A DNA stretch of 55,797 nt from an uncultured Prevotella sp. (GTDB lineage Bacteria; Bacteroidota; Bacteroidia; Bacteroidales; Bacteroidaceae): positions 1-55,797 of the forward strand of contig CAJODK010000021.1 in the NCBI GenBank assembly GCA_905233245.1, read 5' to 3'. Under the pieces are notes generated by a model that searched no databases, was not told the origin of the DNA, and saw nothing but the letters and a program-made list of their open reading frames with translations. Shown piece by piece: positions 1-7,572 of the stretch (position 1 is the first letter of the stretch; every line of letters starts with the position of its first letter). Both the position numbers and the translations under genes were made by a program.

Positions 1-62
1 TGTATGTGTCGCTTAATGTTCATATACATGTTATTTGGCTTCATTTCTGTGTTTCTTCTCAT
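1..62 (-). CDS. Start of a further gene in the fimbrillin operon (partial)
   Basis: After the stop codon of the upstream lipoprotein gene at 69-71, the minus strand has an ATG at 60-62 followed by an open frame to the window edge (MRRNTEMKPNNMYMNIKRH and on). A six-base gap is what one expects inside an operon. Later in-frame ATGs, for example at residue 7, could be the real start. Too little is visible to name a product; in fimbrial operons of this phylum the next gene is often another fimbrillin or an anchor protein, but that is inference. Confidence 0.4.
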   Translation of the reverse strand, partial: MRRNTEMKPNNMYMNIKRHI

Positions 63-68
63 GCTATT

Positions 69-998
69 TTACCATTGCTCAACGGTGTATTTGTCAACGT
101 CAACTTTCAAGGCTGTGCCATCCAGAGTCAACGTATATATATAGGAGTAGCCAGGCTGGAAGTTACATTTCTCTGCAGCTACGGCAACTGCTTTAGTGTC
201 TGCCGTTGCGTTGCTGATGTTGCTCCATGTTGCGTTGGCTGTGATGGTGAGACCGCTTGTGTAGTTGTACGGTATAATAATATATGGTGTGTCAGCTGTG
301 CCGACAAGGTTTTCACTGCCTGTTTGTGAAGACCAGGTGCTGGTGGTTCCGTCGAAAGAACATGTGCCGCCCGTCTTGAGCGCACTCAGCGTTACGGTGT
401 TGATGGTGATGCCGTCTGAGGCTGGATTGCCGACCCTGAAAGTGATTTTAGCGAAGGGATGACGGAAGGTCATTGCCACTCCGGCTGAGCTGTTGCTCTT
501 GTTCTTGCCTGTTGACAGCGCCCAGATGAATTCCTTCAGACCGTCCTGTTCTGCTTCTGTCATAGGTATGTCGCTGCAAACGAGCTGCGCACTGCGGGCA
601 GAGGGGTAGGTGACGGAACTGATGTATGAAGGCAGACTGCCAGACTTCGGCATATAGGCGAAGAAGTCGAGGTCGCCAGAGGTTGGCCAGAAGTGGATGT
701 CGTCTGCAAACTGCCAGTCGATGCCGCTCCAGTCAACCTGCGTGGCACTGATATGGGTAGTTGTGGTGTTGGCTTCGTACGTAGTGCATGTGAAGCTTCC
801 CTCCGTCTGCATGTCGGTTGTGGAATTGAACGTTGAGGCTTTCGACTGGAACGGCTGCAGGTTGGTGTCGAAGGTGATGGCGTTCCCGTTAGCGTTCCCA
901 TTTCCGTTCTCGTTGAAGTCGTCATTGCTGCATCCTGTCAGCAAAGCTGTTGCTGAAAGGAACATGAGCATTATTCCGTATTTTGTCTTTTTCATCAT
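69..998 (-). CDS. Fimbrillin-family lipoprotein
   Basis: This 309-residue protein begins with a lipoprotein signal peptide: basic MMKKTK, a hydrophobic stretch and the lipobox LLTGC with the lipidated Cys at about residue 23, then an Asn/Gly/Asp-rich linker. The body has the layout of Bacteroidales fimbrillin-like proteins (Mfa/FimA type). These are an early ITFDTN strand, DDIHFWPTSGDLDFFAYMP in the middle, FRHPFAKITFRV in the core, and a C-terminal FQPGYSYIYTLTLDGTALKV strand resembling the donor-strand region. Such proteins are exported as lipoproteins and can polymerise on the surface after an Arg/Lys-gingipain-like cleavage. It lies five bases after another lipoprotein gene of the same type, so they are probably co-transcribed. 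The family call is from motif memory; whether it is a stalk, tip or anchor subunit cannot be decided here. Confidence 0.8.
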   Translation of the reverse strand: MMKKTKYGIMLMFLSATALLTGCSNDDFNENGNGNANGNAITFDTNLQPFQSKASTFNSTTDMQTEGSFTCTTYEANTTTTHISATQVDWSGIDWQFADDIHFWPTSGDLDFFAYMPKSGSLPSYISSVTYPSARSAQLVCSDIPMTEAEQDGLKEFIWALSTGKNKSNSSAGVAMTFRHPFAKITFRVGNPASDGITINTVTLSALKTGGTCSFDGTTSTWSSQTGSENLVGTADTPYIIIPYNYTSGLTITANATWSNISNATADTKAVAVAAEKCNFQPGYSYIYTLTLDGTALKVDVDKYTVEQW

Positions 999-1003
999 AG
1001 CGC

Positions 1004-2296
1004 TTAATCTCTCATATCAATAGTTTCTTCTACTTCTTCCCAGTCTTCCAAGGTTACCGGAGTGAAATGTATGGGCTCTTCCGGGTCGTATGCGGTAGCA
1101 TTCCACTGGACGTGCTTGCCTGCCTCGAATTTTATCTGCGACAGTGTTGCCACATACGCTTTTCGTACGAATGTCTTTATCTTCTCAGACTTTGCAAGTT
1201 CTGCAAATTCCTCGGCAGTCAATGATTCGCTCTTTGCCACGTTGTATTCTGCTACATTGGCATAGTAGGAAATGGCTTTCCTTGCGTAAAGGTACAGTTT
1301 GCTGTTTGGCTTTTCCGTGAGGTCTATCGGGGCAATCATCATGTACGCCATGATGTAGCCGTAGTACTTGTTGTTAGTAGCACTTTTTCGCCAATAGTCG
1401 TAAGTGACCTTGGTGTCATCTTCAAGAACGTTTGACATGTCAATGCTTGGATTAAACTTCAGCGACATGGTGTGTGAGGTCTTTGTTGATGTGAACGTTG
1501 GTGTTGCTGCGCTGATATCCACCGTGGCATCAAGGATGAAATCAGCCTCATCGTTTACGACCTGTAAGGAGTCGATGAAGAAATCATCTTCGGGCTTCGT
1601 GGTTGTTCCAGGCTCAATACCTGGACAATACATGTAGAATCGAATGAGAGTGGCAAGGTGCCAGTAGTAGAAATGCACATGAGCAGCTGCCGTAGCAGTT
1701 GCTGATGCTGCCATGTAGTCGTATGCTCCCACATGTGCTGCTGCATCCTTTTCTGACTGAAGGAATGTAGCCAGTTCTTCTGTGCTTCTCTCTCCCCAAT
1801 TCAGACGCATACGCTCATTTGCCGTCTGCACCTGACCTCTGAAAGTGGCAGGGACAGCGGTGTATCTAAACATTCCACTATTGTGCGGAAAGTATGAGTA
1901 GTACAGTTCATTTGCTACAATCGGCTTAATTGACCCGTCAACAGGATTGAATACGCCACTGCAAGACCCTTCCTGTTCCGAAATGCTTTCTGGATCTACT
2001 ATGAACGCTACTTGCTGGTCGTCATCGTCTTCTGCGAAAACGCCAGTCTTATCACTTTCAGCCCATGTGAACTTCAGTTTGCTATTCTTGCGGTCGTAAT
2101 AGAGCGCAGACTTGCCTGCCAATGGATCCGTGTCACCCTCGCCAGCACCGAACTCGGCAACGCTTGTCATGGTGCCGATTACTTTTGGAGAATAGCCCTC
2201 TTCCGATGAGCCAATACTGGCGATGTCGTTATCAGAACATGCGGCAAACAAAGTGGTTGCCACAAGTACTACGAAGTATGTAAAAAACTTGTTCAT
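1004..2296 (-). CDS. Fimbrillin-like surface lipoprotein
   Basis: This 430-residue protein starts with a hydrophobic signal and lipobox (LFAAC, Cys at about residue 20) followed by an Asp/Ser-rich linker, so it should be exported and lipid-anchored. The body has short motifs typical of fimbrillin-like proteins: DRKNSKLKFTWAESDKTGVF, a VANELYYSYFPHNSG segment, and HVHFYYWHLATLIRFYMY, equivalent to the HxFAxIxF core strand of the shorter neighbour. Near the C-terminus FEAGKHVQWNATAYD matches the closing strand of the fold. It is the first gene of the minus-strand operon, and a -7 box lies 5-12 bases before the ATG. It is longer than a typical major fimbrillin, so it may be a minor or tip subunit; that is inference. 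Confidence 0.7.
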   Translation of the reverse strand: MNKFFTYFVVLVATTLFAACSDNDIASIGSSEEGYSPKVIGTMTSVAEFGAGEGDTDPLAGKSALYYDRKNSKLKFTWAESDKTGVFAEDDDDQQVAFIVDPESISEQEGSCSGVFNPVDGSIKPIVANELYYSYFPHNSGMFRYTAVPATFRGQVQTANERMRLNWGERSTEELATFLQSEKDAAAHVGAYDYMAASATATAAAHVHFYYWHLATLIRFYMYCPGIEPGTTTKPEDDFFIDSLQVVNDEADFILDATVDISAATPTFTSTKTSHTMSLKFNPSIDMSNVLEDDTKVTYDYWRKSATNNKYYGYIMAYMMIAPIDLTEKPNSKLYLYARKAISYYANVAEYNVAKSESLTAEEFAELAKSEKIKTFVRKAYVATLSQIKFEAGKHVQWNATAYDPEEPIHFTPVTLEDWEEVEETIDMRD

Positions 2297-2300
2297 AGTA

Positions 2301-2308
2301 CAAATGTA
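2301..2308 (-). promoter_or_regulatory. -7 box of the fimbrillin operon
   Basis: Read on the minus strand the site is TACATTTG, a match to the Bacteroidetes -7 consensus TAnnTTTG. A possible -33 TTTG lies about 22 bases upstream. The box ends only four bases before the ATG, so the transcript would be leaderless or nearly so. Confidence 0.55.
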
Positions 2309-2479
2309 CTAAGAAATCGGAAAACCGTAGCAAACGCATCGCGTGCATTAACATCTTTTACGCGTAACGTAGATATGTTTTGTTTTTTTAACAAGTTTTT
2401 GACAAGATTTTTTAGCTCAGGGGTACATTCCTGTGTTTCTGTTTCTCGCAATGGAGAGATGATAGCTCTTCGAGCTTCT

Positions 2480-2601
2480 CGCACACACGCGCGTGAAAAT
2501 TTTGAAAAATAACCTAAAATCCTCCACTAATCTTCGATAAGTCGCATAAATACTGGGGAAGACGAGTGGTGGAGGATAGGTGGAGAGTGGAGGTTTTTTG
2601 C
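2480..2601 (+). repeat. Dispersed ~120-bp element, copy 1 (inverse of copy 2 at 24816-24935)
   Basis: This block begins with the self-complementary core CACGCGCGTG, runs through AAAATTTTGAAAAA and a TGGAGGATAGG segment, and ends in GGAGGTTTTTTGC. The reverse complement of 24816-24935 matches it with roughly 12 mismatches and one 2-base gap, about 88 percent identity by eye. In copy 2 the element lies upstream of the VirE-type gene. Here no such gene follows, so this looks like an orphan or remnant copy. Confidence 0.8.
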
Positions 2602-2619
2602 AAAAGGCAAGGGCTTGTG

Positions 2620-2700
2620 GAAGCTAAGCCCCCGCATCTGGAAGCATAGTCCCCACATCTGGAAGCATAGCACCCGCACTTGGAAGCATAGCACCCGCAG
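2620..2700 (+). repeat. 21-bp tandem repeat, about four units
   Basis: Three full 21-bp units (2620-2640, 2641-2661, 2662-2682) and an 18-base partial unit (2683-2700) follow the pattern GAAGCATAGCACCCGCATCT plus G. On the minus strand they could encode a seven-residue repeat (MLPDAGA and variants), but the frame is not a convincing gene. Related units lie in the leader of the VirE-type gene at 24637-24723. Confidence 0.8.
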
Positions 2701-2707
2701 GAGGGTA

Positions 2708-2750
2708 GAAAAAAAAGAAGATTCCAGCGGATGCTGAAACCTTCTTTTTA
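2708..2750 (-). terminator. Rho-independent terminator of the dus-argB-sigma-anti-sigma operon
   Basis: On the minus strand AAAAAGAAG, then TTTCAGC, a short loop, GCTGGAA and CTTCTTTTTTTT form a long hairpin ending in a T run. It lies about 100 bases after the stop codon of the last gene of the operon. The A tract on the other side could make it work in both directions. Confidence 0.65.
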
Positions 2751-2849
2751 TCCTTATCTGTCAGCTTCGCAGCTTTCAGAAGACAGTGTTTTAATTGATT
2801 GTTTAGATTGCTAGGATATTTTAAAGCATAGAAAATTTGTCGTCTTTTT

Positions 2850-3305
2850 TCAATTCTCAATCTTCAATTTGAGAACCGTGTCGCTCTGTGCCACAGCATT
2901 TTTGTCTTTCTGGATCTGCTGAAGTTGTTCGAGCGAACGAGCGAGCTGTTCCTGCTGCTCTGCCTCAGACTGATAGTAAGGCATCTGGGCAGCCTGTCCG
3001 ATAGAGAGGACGACAGCTACGCAGGCGGCAGCCTTGTAGAGCGGACGCAGACGGCGATTGAGAGAAACAATCTTGGGCTTGACAACGTTAACGGGAACGT
3101 CAACGGGAACCTCGATTTCGGTCTTCATTTCCTCTTTCTGTGTCTGGGCCACGAACATGTCGCGATAAGGCAACAGATGAACTGGCAATTCTGCGCTCTG
3201 GAAGAAGAGTCGCAGTATCTGCTCTTCCTCAAGTGTGGTCTCACACTCGAAGTACCTGTCAAGCAGTTGTTCTATGTACTTGTAATCTGTTGTCATCATT
3301 AGCAA
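2850..3305 (-). CDS. Probable membrane anti-sigma-type protein
   Basis: The 151-residue product has an acidic N-terminal half with a helical segment (YIEQLLDRYFECETTLEEEQ) that resembles small regulatory proteins paired with ECF sigma factors in Bacteroidales. One hydrophobic segment at about residues 90-106 (YKAAACVAVVLSIGQAA) would anchor it in the inner membrane. A Gln/Glu-rich coiled-coil-like tail follows. It lies directly downstream of the ECF sigma gene, which is the main reason to suspect an anti-sigma role. I see no clear zinc-binding or FecR signature, so the function is inferred from context. The last codons (LKLKIEN) are encoded by a TTGAAGATTGAGAATTGA-like repeat of the kind common between genes in this phylum. 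Confidence 0.5.
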   Translation of the reverse strand: MLMMTTDYKYIEQLLDRYFECETTLEEEQILRLFFQSAELPVHLLPYRDMFVAQTQKEEMKTEIEVPVDVPVNVVKPKIVSLNRRLRPLYKAAACVAVVLSIGQAAQMPYYQSEAEQQEQLARSLEQLQQIQKDKNAVAQSDTVLKLKIEN

Positions 3306-3352
3306 GACGAATAAGTATGGATAAAAGTTACAGCAGTCACCGTTAAAAGAAG

Positions 3353-3386
3353 TTAATTATGCATTATGAATTATGAATTATGCATT
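3353..3386. repeat. AT-rich TTATGAATTATGCATTATG repeat at the 3' end of the sigma gene
   Basis: Units of ATTCATAAT and GCATAAT are repeated here. The same repeat is found at 8296-8348. It encodes the last residues (IIHNS) and the stop codon of the sigma factor. Confidence 0.75.
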
Positions 3387-3858
3387 GTCTTATGCTTTGT
3401 CTGGCGCGAAAAAGGTTTACTTTCACTTGTTCTTCGCTTATCTCCATAATATCTGCAATCTCTTTATATGAATATCCTTCGAAGTCACGTAGTTGCATGA
3501 CAGAGCGTTGTTTCTCAGGCAATTGCTCCATCGCCTTGCGGATGAGGTCGATGCGCTCCTGTTGTTCGAGAGTGTGCTCGATGGATGAACCCGACGAGAA
3601 ATCCATGCCATCGATATTCTCCGTTTGGTTGACCTTCAGACGCTGACGGTCGAGGGCGAGATTGCGCACCGCCTTTAATGCATACGCCTTAAGGTTCGTC
3701 ACGCCGCCATCTTCCACCTGCAGGGGGGATTGAGGGGGGCTTTTCCAAATCTTGATTATGACATCCTGCACAATATCCTCCGCCTCCTGACTGTTGAGGG
3801 TAATCCTCAGTGCCAGGCGGTACATAGGGTTCTTGAGTGCGAGGAGGTCGTTTATCAT
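3364..3858 (-). CDS. ECF-type RNA polymerase sigma factor
   Basis: A 164-residue sigma-70 family protein of the extracytoplasmic-function group. Region 2 is at about residues 10-36, with the typical LRITLNSQEAEDIVQDVIIKIW; region 4 is at about residues 108-156, with LPEKQRSVMQLRDFEGYSYK, EIADIMEISEEQVKVNLFRAR and a helix-turn-helix. Between the regions, residues about 38-52 (SPPQSPLQVEDGG) are Pro/Gly-rich and encoded by a C-rich repeat that looks inserted. The start overlaps the argB stop as ATGA, so translation is probably coupled. The C-terminal IIHNS and stop come from an AT-rich repeat. It would direct polymerase to an envelope or stress regulon, presumably controlled by the membrane protein encoded next. 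Confidence 0.9.
   Translation of the reverse strand: MINDLLALKNPMYRLALRITLNSQEAEDIVQDVIIKIWKSPPQSPLQVEDGGVTNLKAYALKAVRNLALDRQRLKVNQTENIDGMDFSSGSSIEHTLEQQERIDLIRKAMEQLPEKQRSVMQLRDFEGYSYKEIADIMEISEEQVKVNLFRARQSIRQCIIHNS
3709..3748. repeat. GC-rich insertion-like element inside the sigma gene
   Basis: C and G runs (CAGGGGGGATTGAGGGGGGC on the plus strand) sit between conserved regions 2 and 4 and encode SPPQSPLQVEDGG. The self-complementarity is weaker than in the sufB, sufD, sufS and dsbD elements, so membership of that family is less sure. Confidence 0.45.
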
Positions 3859-4595
3859 TGAATTGTGGTTCCTGCTATTACAACTTTCTTAACGCCAGCA
3901 GCGACAGCTTCGAGGGCATTCTCTATCTTTGGCATCATACCACCGGAGATGGTGCCGTCAGCTACGTATTTGTCGTACAGTTCGCGTGTGATGACAGGTA
4001 TTACGCTGTCCTCATCGTCGGGATTGGATAGCACGCCCTTTTTCTCAAAGGAGAAGGTGAGGGTTACATCGAAATGCTTGGCGAGAGCCTTGGCAACGGT
4101 GCTCGCCATCGTGTCGGCATTGGTATTGAGGATGTTTCCCTTGCCGTCGTGGGTTAGGGGAGCGATAATAGGTGTCACTCCGCTATTGATGAGTTGGGCG
4201 AGACGCTCGCCGTCGGCATAGTCCACATCACCAACGAAACCATAATCCACATCCTTCACGGGGCGCTTATGCGAACGTATCACATCCATGTCGGCGCCAG
4301 TGAGGCCGAGGGCATTGACACCTTTTGCCTGCAGTTGTGCCACGAGGTTCTTGTTGACCAGTCCGCCATACACCATAGTGACAACGGAGAGCATGTCGGC
4401 ATCGGTAATCCTTCGGCCACCCACCATCTTACTCTCTATGCCCAGTTGGGCTGCCACCTTGGTAGCCCTTCTGCCACCACCGTGTACCAGAATCTTCTTG
4501 CCTTCCAGGGAAGCGAAGTCGTCAAGAAGTTTTGTGAGCGATGCCTCGTCTTCCACGATAGCGCCACCAACCTTAATTACATTCAGTTGTTCCAT
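3855..4595 (-). CDS. argB: Acetylglutamate kinase
   Basis: The 246-residue protein is an amino-acid kinase of the ArgB type, phosphorylating N-acetylglutamate in arginine biosynthesis in the cytoplasm. Visible motifs are the N-terminal KVGGAIVED, the glycine loop VHGGGRRATKVAAQLG, GLTGADMDVI, NTNADTMASTVAKAL, and the C-terminal SGGMMPKIENALEAVAAGV. The length is slightly below the family's usual 255-300 residues. It starts with ATG sharing one base with the dus stop (TAATG) and ends in an ATGA overlap with the sigma gene, so it is the middle of a tight operon. The link between arginine synthesis and a sigma factor is unusual as a function but plausible as simple co-transcription. Confidence 0.93.
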   Translation of the reverse strand: MEQLNVIKVGGAIVEDEASLTKLLDDFASLEGKKILVHGGGRRATKVAAQLGIESKMVGGRRITDADMLSVVTMVYGGLVNKNLVAQLQAKGVNALGLTGADMDVIRSHKRPVKDVDYGFVGDVDYADGERLAQLINSGVTPIIAPLTHDGKGNILNTNADTMASTVAKALAKHFDVTLTFSFEKKGVLSNPDDEDSVIPVITRELYDKYVADGTISGGMMPKIENALEAVAAGVKKVVIAGTTIQ

Positions 4596-5554
4596 TATAG
4601 TTGCGTTTTGAGTTCGTTTAAAATATCGATTAATTCGTCTTTTTTGTCTGCTCTCAACATTTTTATGCGTGTCTCGCGGAAATTGGGAATACCCTTGAAG
4701 ATTGGTGTGGCAGCGAGATGGCGGCGAGTATGCAGGATTGCCTTGTGTTCATCGCCTATACGGTCGATGTTTATTTGCAGGAGCTCTAATAAAATGTCGA
4801 TTTTATCGGCGTTTGTGAGCAATTTCGATGCCTCGCGAGAGAATATCCATGGTTGGCCAAAGGTAGCCCTGCCTATCATCACGGCATCCACTCCGTAATC
4901 AGCGAATGCGCGGTCGGCATCGTCAAGCGACTTGATGTCGCCATTGCCTATTATGGGTATCTTGATTTCGGGGTTGTCCTTTACCTGTTTGATTAGAGTC
5001 CAGTCTGCCTCGCCAGTGTACATCTGAGCACGGGTGCGGCCATGAATGGTGAGGGCCTGAATGCCACAGGATTGTAATTGAGGAGCGAGCGAGGTAATAA
5101 TAAGGTTGTTGTCGCTCCATCCCAGGCGAGTCTTTACCGTTACGGGGGTATTGACGGCCTTGACCACCGCCTCTGTCATTTCGAGCATGAGGGGAATATT
5201 TTGCAGCATTCCAGCACCAGCCCCCTTGCCGGCCACTTTCTTCACAGGACAACCGAAATTGAGGTCGATGACATCAGGGTGTGCCTCGCTCTCCACGATA
5301 CGTGCTGCTTCCACTACGGCATCCGTGGTGCGACCATATATCTGTATGCCCACGGGACGTTCATCGTCACTTATGGTGAGTTTGCGAACCGTTGCCTTGA
5401 TAGAGCGCACGAGAGCCTCTGCCGCTACGAATTCTGTATATACCATCGACGCTCCGTAACGCTTGCAAAGTTTACGGAAACCGATGTCTGTCACATCCTC
5501 CATAGGGGCAAGAAAGAGAGGCTTGTCGCCTAAGTCTATGTTGCCAATTTTCAT
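4595..5554 (-). CDS. dus: tRNA-dihydrouridine synthase
   Basis: This flavoenzyme reduces uridine to dihydrouridine in tRNA using NADPH. Motifs are APMEDVTDIGFRKL at the N-terminus, the catalytic-Cys segment DLNFGCPVKKVAGKGAG, VKTRLGW, IHGRTRAQMYTG, GNGDI and the FMN phosphate site VMIGRATFGQPWIF. This is closest to the DusB/NifR3 type. An upstream in-frame ATG would add 11 residues, but a good promoter -7 box lies inside that extension. I therefore place the start at the MKIGNIDL methionine, giving 319 residues. It is the first gene of the dus-argB-sigma operon. Confidence 0.92.
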   Translation of the reverse strand: MKIGNIDLGDKPLFLAPMEDVTDIGFRKLCKRYGASMVYTEFVAAEALVRSIKATVRKLTISDDERPVGIQIYGRTTDAVVEAARIVESEAHPDVIDLNFGCPVKKVAGKGAGAGMLQNIPLMLEMTEAVVKAVNTPVTVKTRLGWSDNNLIITSLAPQLQSCGIQALTIHGRTRAQMYTGEADWTLIKQVKDNPEIKIPIIGNGDIKSLDDADRAFADYGVDAVMIGRATFGQPWIFSREASKLLTNADKIDILLELLQINIDRIGDEHKAILHTRRHLAATPIFKGIPNFRETRIKMLRADKKDELIDILNELKTQL

Positions 5555-5564
5555 ATTTTCGCTA

Positions 5565-5572
5565 CAAAGGTA
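5565..5572 (-). promoter_or_regulatory. -7 box of the dus operon
   Basis: On the minus strand the site reads TACCTTTG, a full TAnnTTTG match, 10 bases before the chosen dus ATG. It decides the dus start, because the longer reading frame would begin upstream of the promoter. Confidence 0.6.
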
Positions 5573-5604
5573 GTAAAAAATATTCATATTTCGTTTTTTT
5601 TTAG

Positions 5605-5612
5605 TAACTTTG
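5605..5612 (+). promoter_or_regulatory. -7 box of the lipoprotein-suf operon
   Basis: TAACTTTG is a full match to TAnnTTTG and lies 30 bases before the lipoprotein ATG, in the divergent region shared with dus. No other promoter is obvious before sufB, so this one may also drive sufBCD. Confidence 0.6.
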
Positions 5613-5642
5613 CACCTTTAGAAACAAAAACATTATAAAATA

Positions 5643-6074
5643 ATGAAGAAAATTTACTCTCTTATCACTATTGGCTTCATAGCCCTGTTCTCGCTCAGTT
5701 TGACATCGTGCAACAATGATGATTATGATGCTTGGTTGCTTGATGGTTACTGGGAAGGTACGGCAACATCTGTTGGTTGGAGAAGCGAAACTTTTAATTA
5801 TGTTGATTTTTATTTTAGAAAAGGTTCGTCTTATGGCAAAGGAATAGGCTATGAACGCGATTATGACGCATTTGGTGAATTAGTAGCCGAAAGTAGATTT
5901 GCGTATGAGGTAGTAAATGGCAGCATCAAACTTGTTTATGAAAGTCCACGTGTGGTAGTGTGGATTGACAGTTGGAGGGTTTATGATAATGACAGTAAAC
6001 TTGATGCAGTATTTAGATATAACAGCAATACAGTAAGGTTGTATCTGGACAGAAGAAGCGGTTGGCGCTATTAA
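5643..6074 (+). CDS. Small lipoprotein of unknown function
   Basis: The 143-residue protein has a clear lipoprotein signal: MKK, a hydrophobic core and the lipobox LTSC with Cys at about residue 23. A short Asn/Asp linker follows, then an aromatic, beta-rich body (WLLDGYWEGTATSVGW, NYVDFYFRKG, VFRYNSNTVRLYLDRRSGW). The WxGTxT-like start and alternating strands recall the small lipocalin-like lipoproteins frequent in Bacteroidales, but I cannot assign a family firmly. It stands between the divergent promoter and sufB, ending in TAA only 12 bases before the apparent sufB start and in the same frame. Its codons are more AT-rich than those of the suf genes, which may mean it was inserted here. 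Confidence 0.75.
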   Translation: MKKIYSLITIGFIALFSLSLTSCNNDDYDAWLLDGYWEGTATSVGWRSETFNYVDFYFRKGSSYGKGIGYERDYDAFGELVAESRFAYEVVNGSIKLVYESPRVVVWIDSWRVYDNDSKLDAVFRYNSNTVRLYLDRRSGWRY

Positions 6075-6086
6075 TCAGAAGTAACA

Positions 6087-7538
6087 TTGGCTGAAAAGAA
6101 CGCATACGTAAAGCAGGTGGCGGAGCAGAAGTACGAGTATGGCTTCACCACTGACGTGCACACCGACATCATCCCCGTGGGACTGACGGAGGATGTGGTC
6201 AGGCTCATCTCTGAGAAAAAGGGTGAGCCCGACTGGATGCTGGAATTTCGCCTTAAGGCTTTCCGTCACTGGCAGACGATGACGCAACCCACGTGGGGAC
6301 ACGTCAATGTGCCACCGATAGACTATCAGGCTATCTCTTACTATGCTGACCCAACACCCTCCCGCTCCCCCCAAGGGGGAGAGAAAGGGACTATCGACCC
6401 TGAACTGGAGAAAACATTCGACAAACTGGGCATACCACTGGAAGAACGCTTGGCATTATCCGGAGTGGCGGTGGACGCTATCATGGACTCTGTCAGTGTG
6501 AAGACCACATATAAGGAGAAACTTAAGGAACTGGGCATTATCTTTATGTCTATAGGTGAGGCAGTGAAGGAGCACCCCGACCTCGTGAAGGAATACATGG
6601 GTAGCGTGGTGCCATACAGAGACAACTTCTTTTCGGCATTGAACTCTGCTGTCTTTTCTGACGGATCATTCGTGTATATCCCAAAGGGAGTCCGTTGCCC
6701 TATGGAACTGTCATCATATTTCCGCATCAATGCCGCTGGAACGGGACAGTTTGAGAGAACGCTGATAATCGCCGATGACGACTCATACGTTTCTTACCTC
6801 GAAGGTTGTACGGCCCCGATGCGAGACGAAAACCAACTCCATGCCGCTGTGGTGGAGATAGTGGTGAAGGATAGGGCAGAGGTGAAGTACTCTACCGTGC
6901 AGAACTGGTACCCAGGTGATGAGAACGGCAAAGGCGGTGTCCTCAACCTTGTGACGAAACGTGGTGATTTGCGCGGAGTCAATTCTAAACTCTCATGGAC
7001 ACAGGTGGAGACTGGTTCGGCGATAACGTGGAAATACCCTTCCTGCGTACTGCGTGGCGACAATTCCGTAGCGGAGTTCTACAGTGTAGCGCTGACCAAC
7101 AACTATCAGGAGGCTGATACGGGTACGAAGATGATACACATGGGTAAGAATACCAAATCTACCATTATATCGAAAGGTATCTCGGCAGGTCATTCGCAGA
7201 ACTCATACAGAGGACTGGTACGTGCCACTTCGAAGGCAGACGGGGCACGCAATTACTCATCATGCGACTCTCTGCTACTGGGAAGCAAATGTGGTGCTCA
7301 CACCTTCCCTTATATGGATATCCACAATAATACGGCAGTGGTGGAGCATGAGGCTACGACATCGAAGATAAGCGAGGAACAACTCCTGTACTGCAACCAG
7401 CGTGGCATCAGCACGGAAGAGGCTGTAGGGCTGATAGTAAACGGCTACGCCAAAGAGGTATTGCAGAAACTCCCGATGGAATTTGCTGTAGAGGCTCAGA
7501 AACTGCTGAGCGTGAGCCTCGAGGGCTCGGTAGGCTAG
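6087..7538 (+). CDS. sufB: Fe-S cluster assembly scaffold protein SufB
   Basis: SufB forms the SufBC2D complex on which Fe-S clusters are built in the cytoplasm. Conserved stretches are present throughout: [100 protein letters not shown] and the C-terminal [19 protein letters not shown]. The length of about 483 residues is normal. There is no ATG: after the lipoprotein stop only a TTG at 6087 gives a standard-length protein (TTG GCT GAA AAG). Residues about 89-101 ([13 protein letters not shown]) are encoded by a GC-rich palindrome and replace a variable loop. The stop codon TAG lies inside a 31-bp dispersed element. Confidence 0.95.
   Translation: MAEKNAYVKQVAEQKYEYGFTTDVHTDIIPVGLTEDVVRLISEKKGEPDWMLEFRLKAFRHWQTMTQPTWGHVNVPPIDYQAISYYADPTPSRSPQGGEKGTIDPELEKTFDKLGIPLEERLALSGVAVDAIMDSVSVKTTYKEKLKELGIIFMSIGEAVKEHPDLVKEYMGSVVPYRDNFFSALNSAVFSDGSFVYIPKGVRCPMELSSYFRINAAGTGQFERTLIIADDDSYVSYLEGCTAPMRDENQLHAAVVEIVVKDRAEVKYSTVQNWYPGDENGKGGVLNLVTKRGDLRGVNSKLSWTQVETGSAITWKYPSCVLRGDNSVAEFYSVALTNNYQEADTGTKMIHMGKNTKSTIISKGISAGHSQNSYRGLVRATSKADGARNYSSCDSLLLGSKCGAHTFPYMDIHNNTAVVEHEATTSKISEEQLLYCNQRGISTEEAVGLIVNGYAKEVLQKLPMEFAVEAQKLLSVSLEGSVG
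6349..6390. repeat. GC-rich palindromic element in frame in sufB
   Basis: The core CTCCCCCC-AA-GGGGGAG at 6365-6381 is a near-perfect palindrome and encodes part of [13 protein letters not shown]. The frame is kept. Confidence 0.7.
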
Positions 7539-7565
7539 AAGTACTAGATGGACTAGAAATACTAG
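7535..7565. repeat. 31-bp dispersed element at the sufB-sufC junction
   Basis: The element starts CTAGAAGTAC and ends AGAAATACTAG. It contains the sufB stop codon and most of the spacer to sufC. The reverse complement of 17110-17140, inside dsbD, is identical at 30 of 31 positions. Confidence 0.8.
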
Positions 7566-7572
7566 AAAAAAT

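Noticed and set aside
2293..2484. 63-codon minus-strand frame before the fimbrillin gene
   Set aside because: It overlaps the fimbrillin promoter and start and has no protein-like features.
2620..2700. Possible CRISPR array
   Set aside because: The units are directly joined without spacers and no cas genes are near; it is a simple tandem repeat.
2624..2860. 78-codon minus-strand frame ending in MLPDAGA-type repeats
   Set aside because: It crosses the terminator hairpin and the 21-bp repeats and has no promoter or homology I know; a repeat by-product.
4194..4898. 234-codon plus-strand frame across argB and dus
   Set aside because: Both genes on the other strand are well supported; no independent signal.
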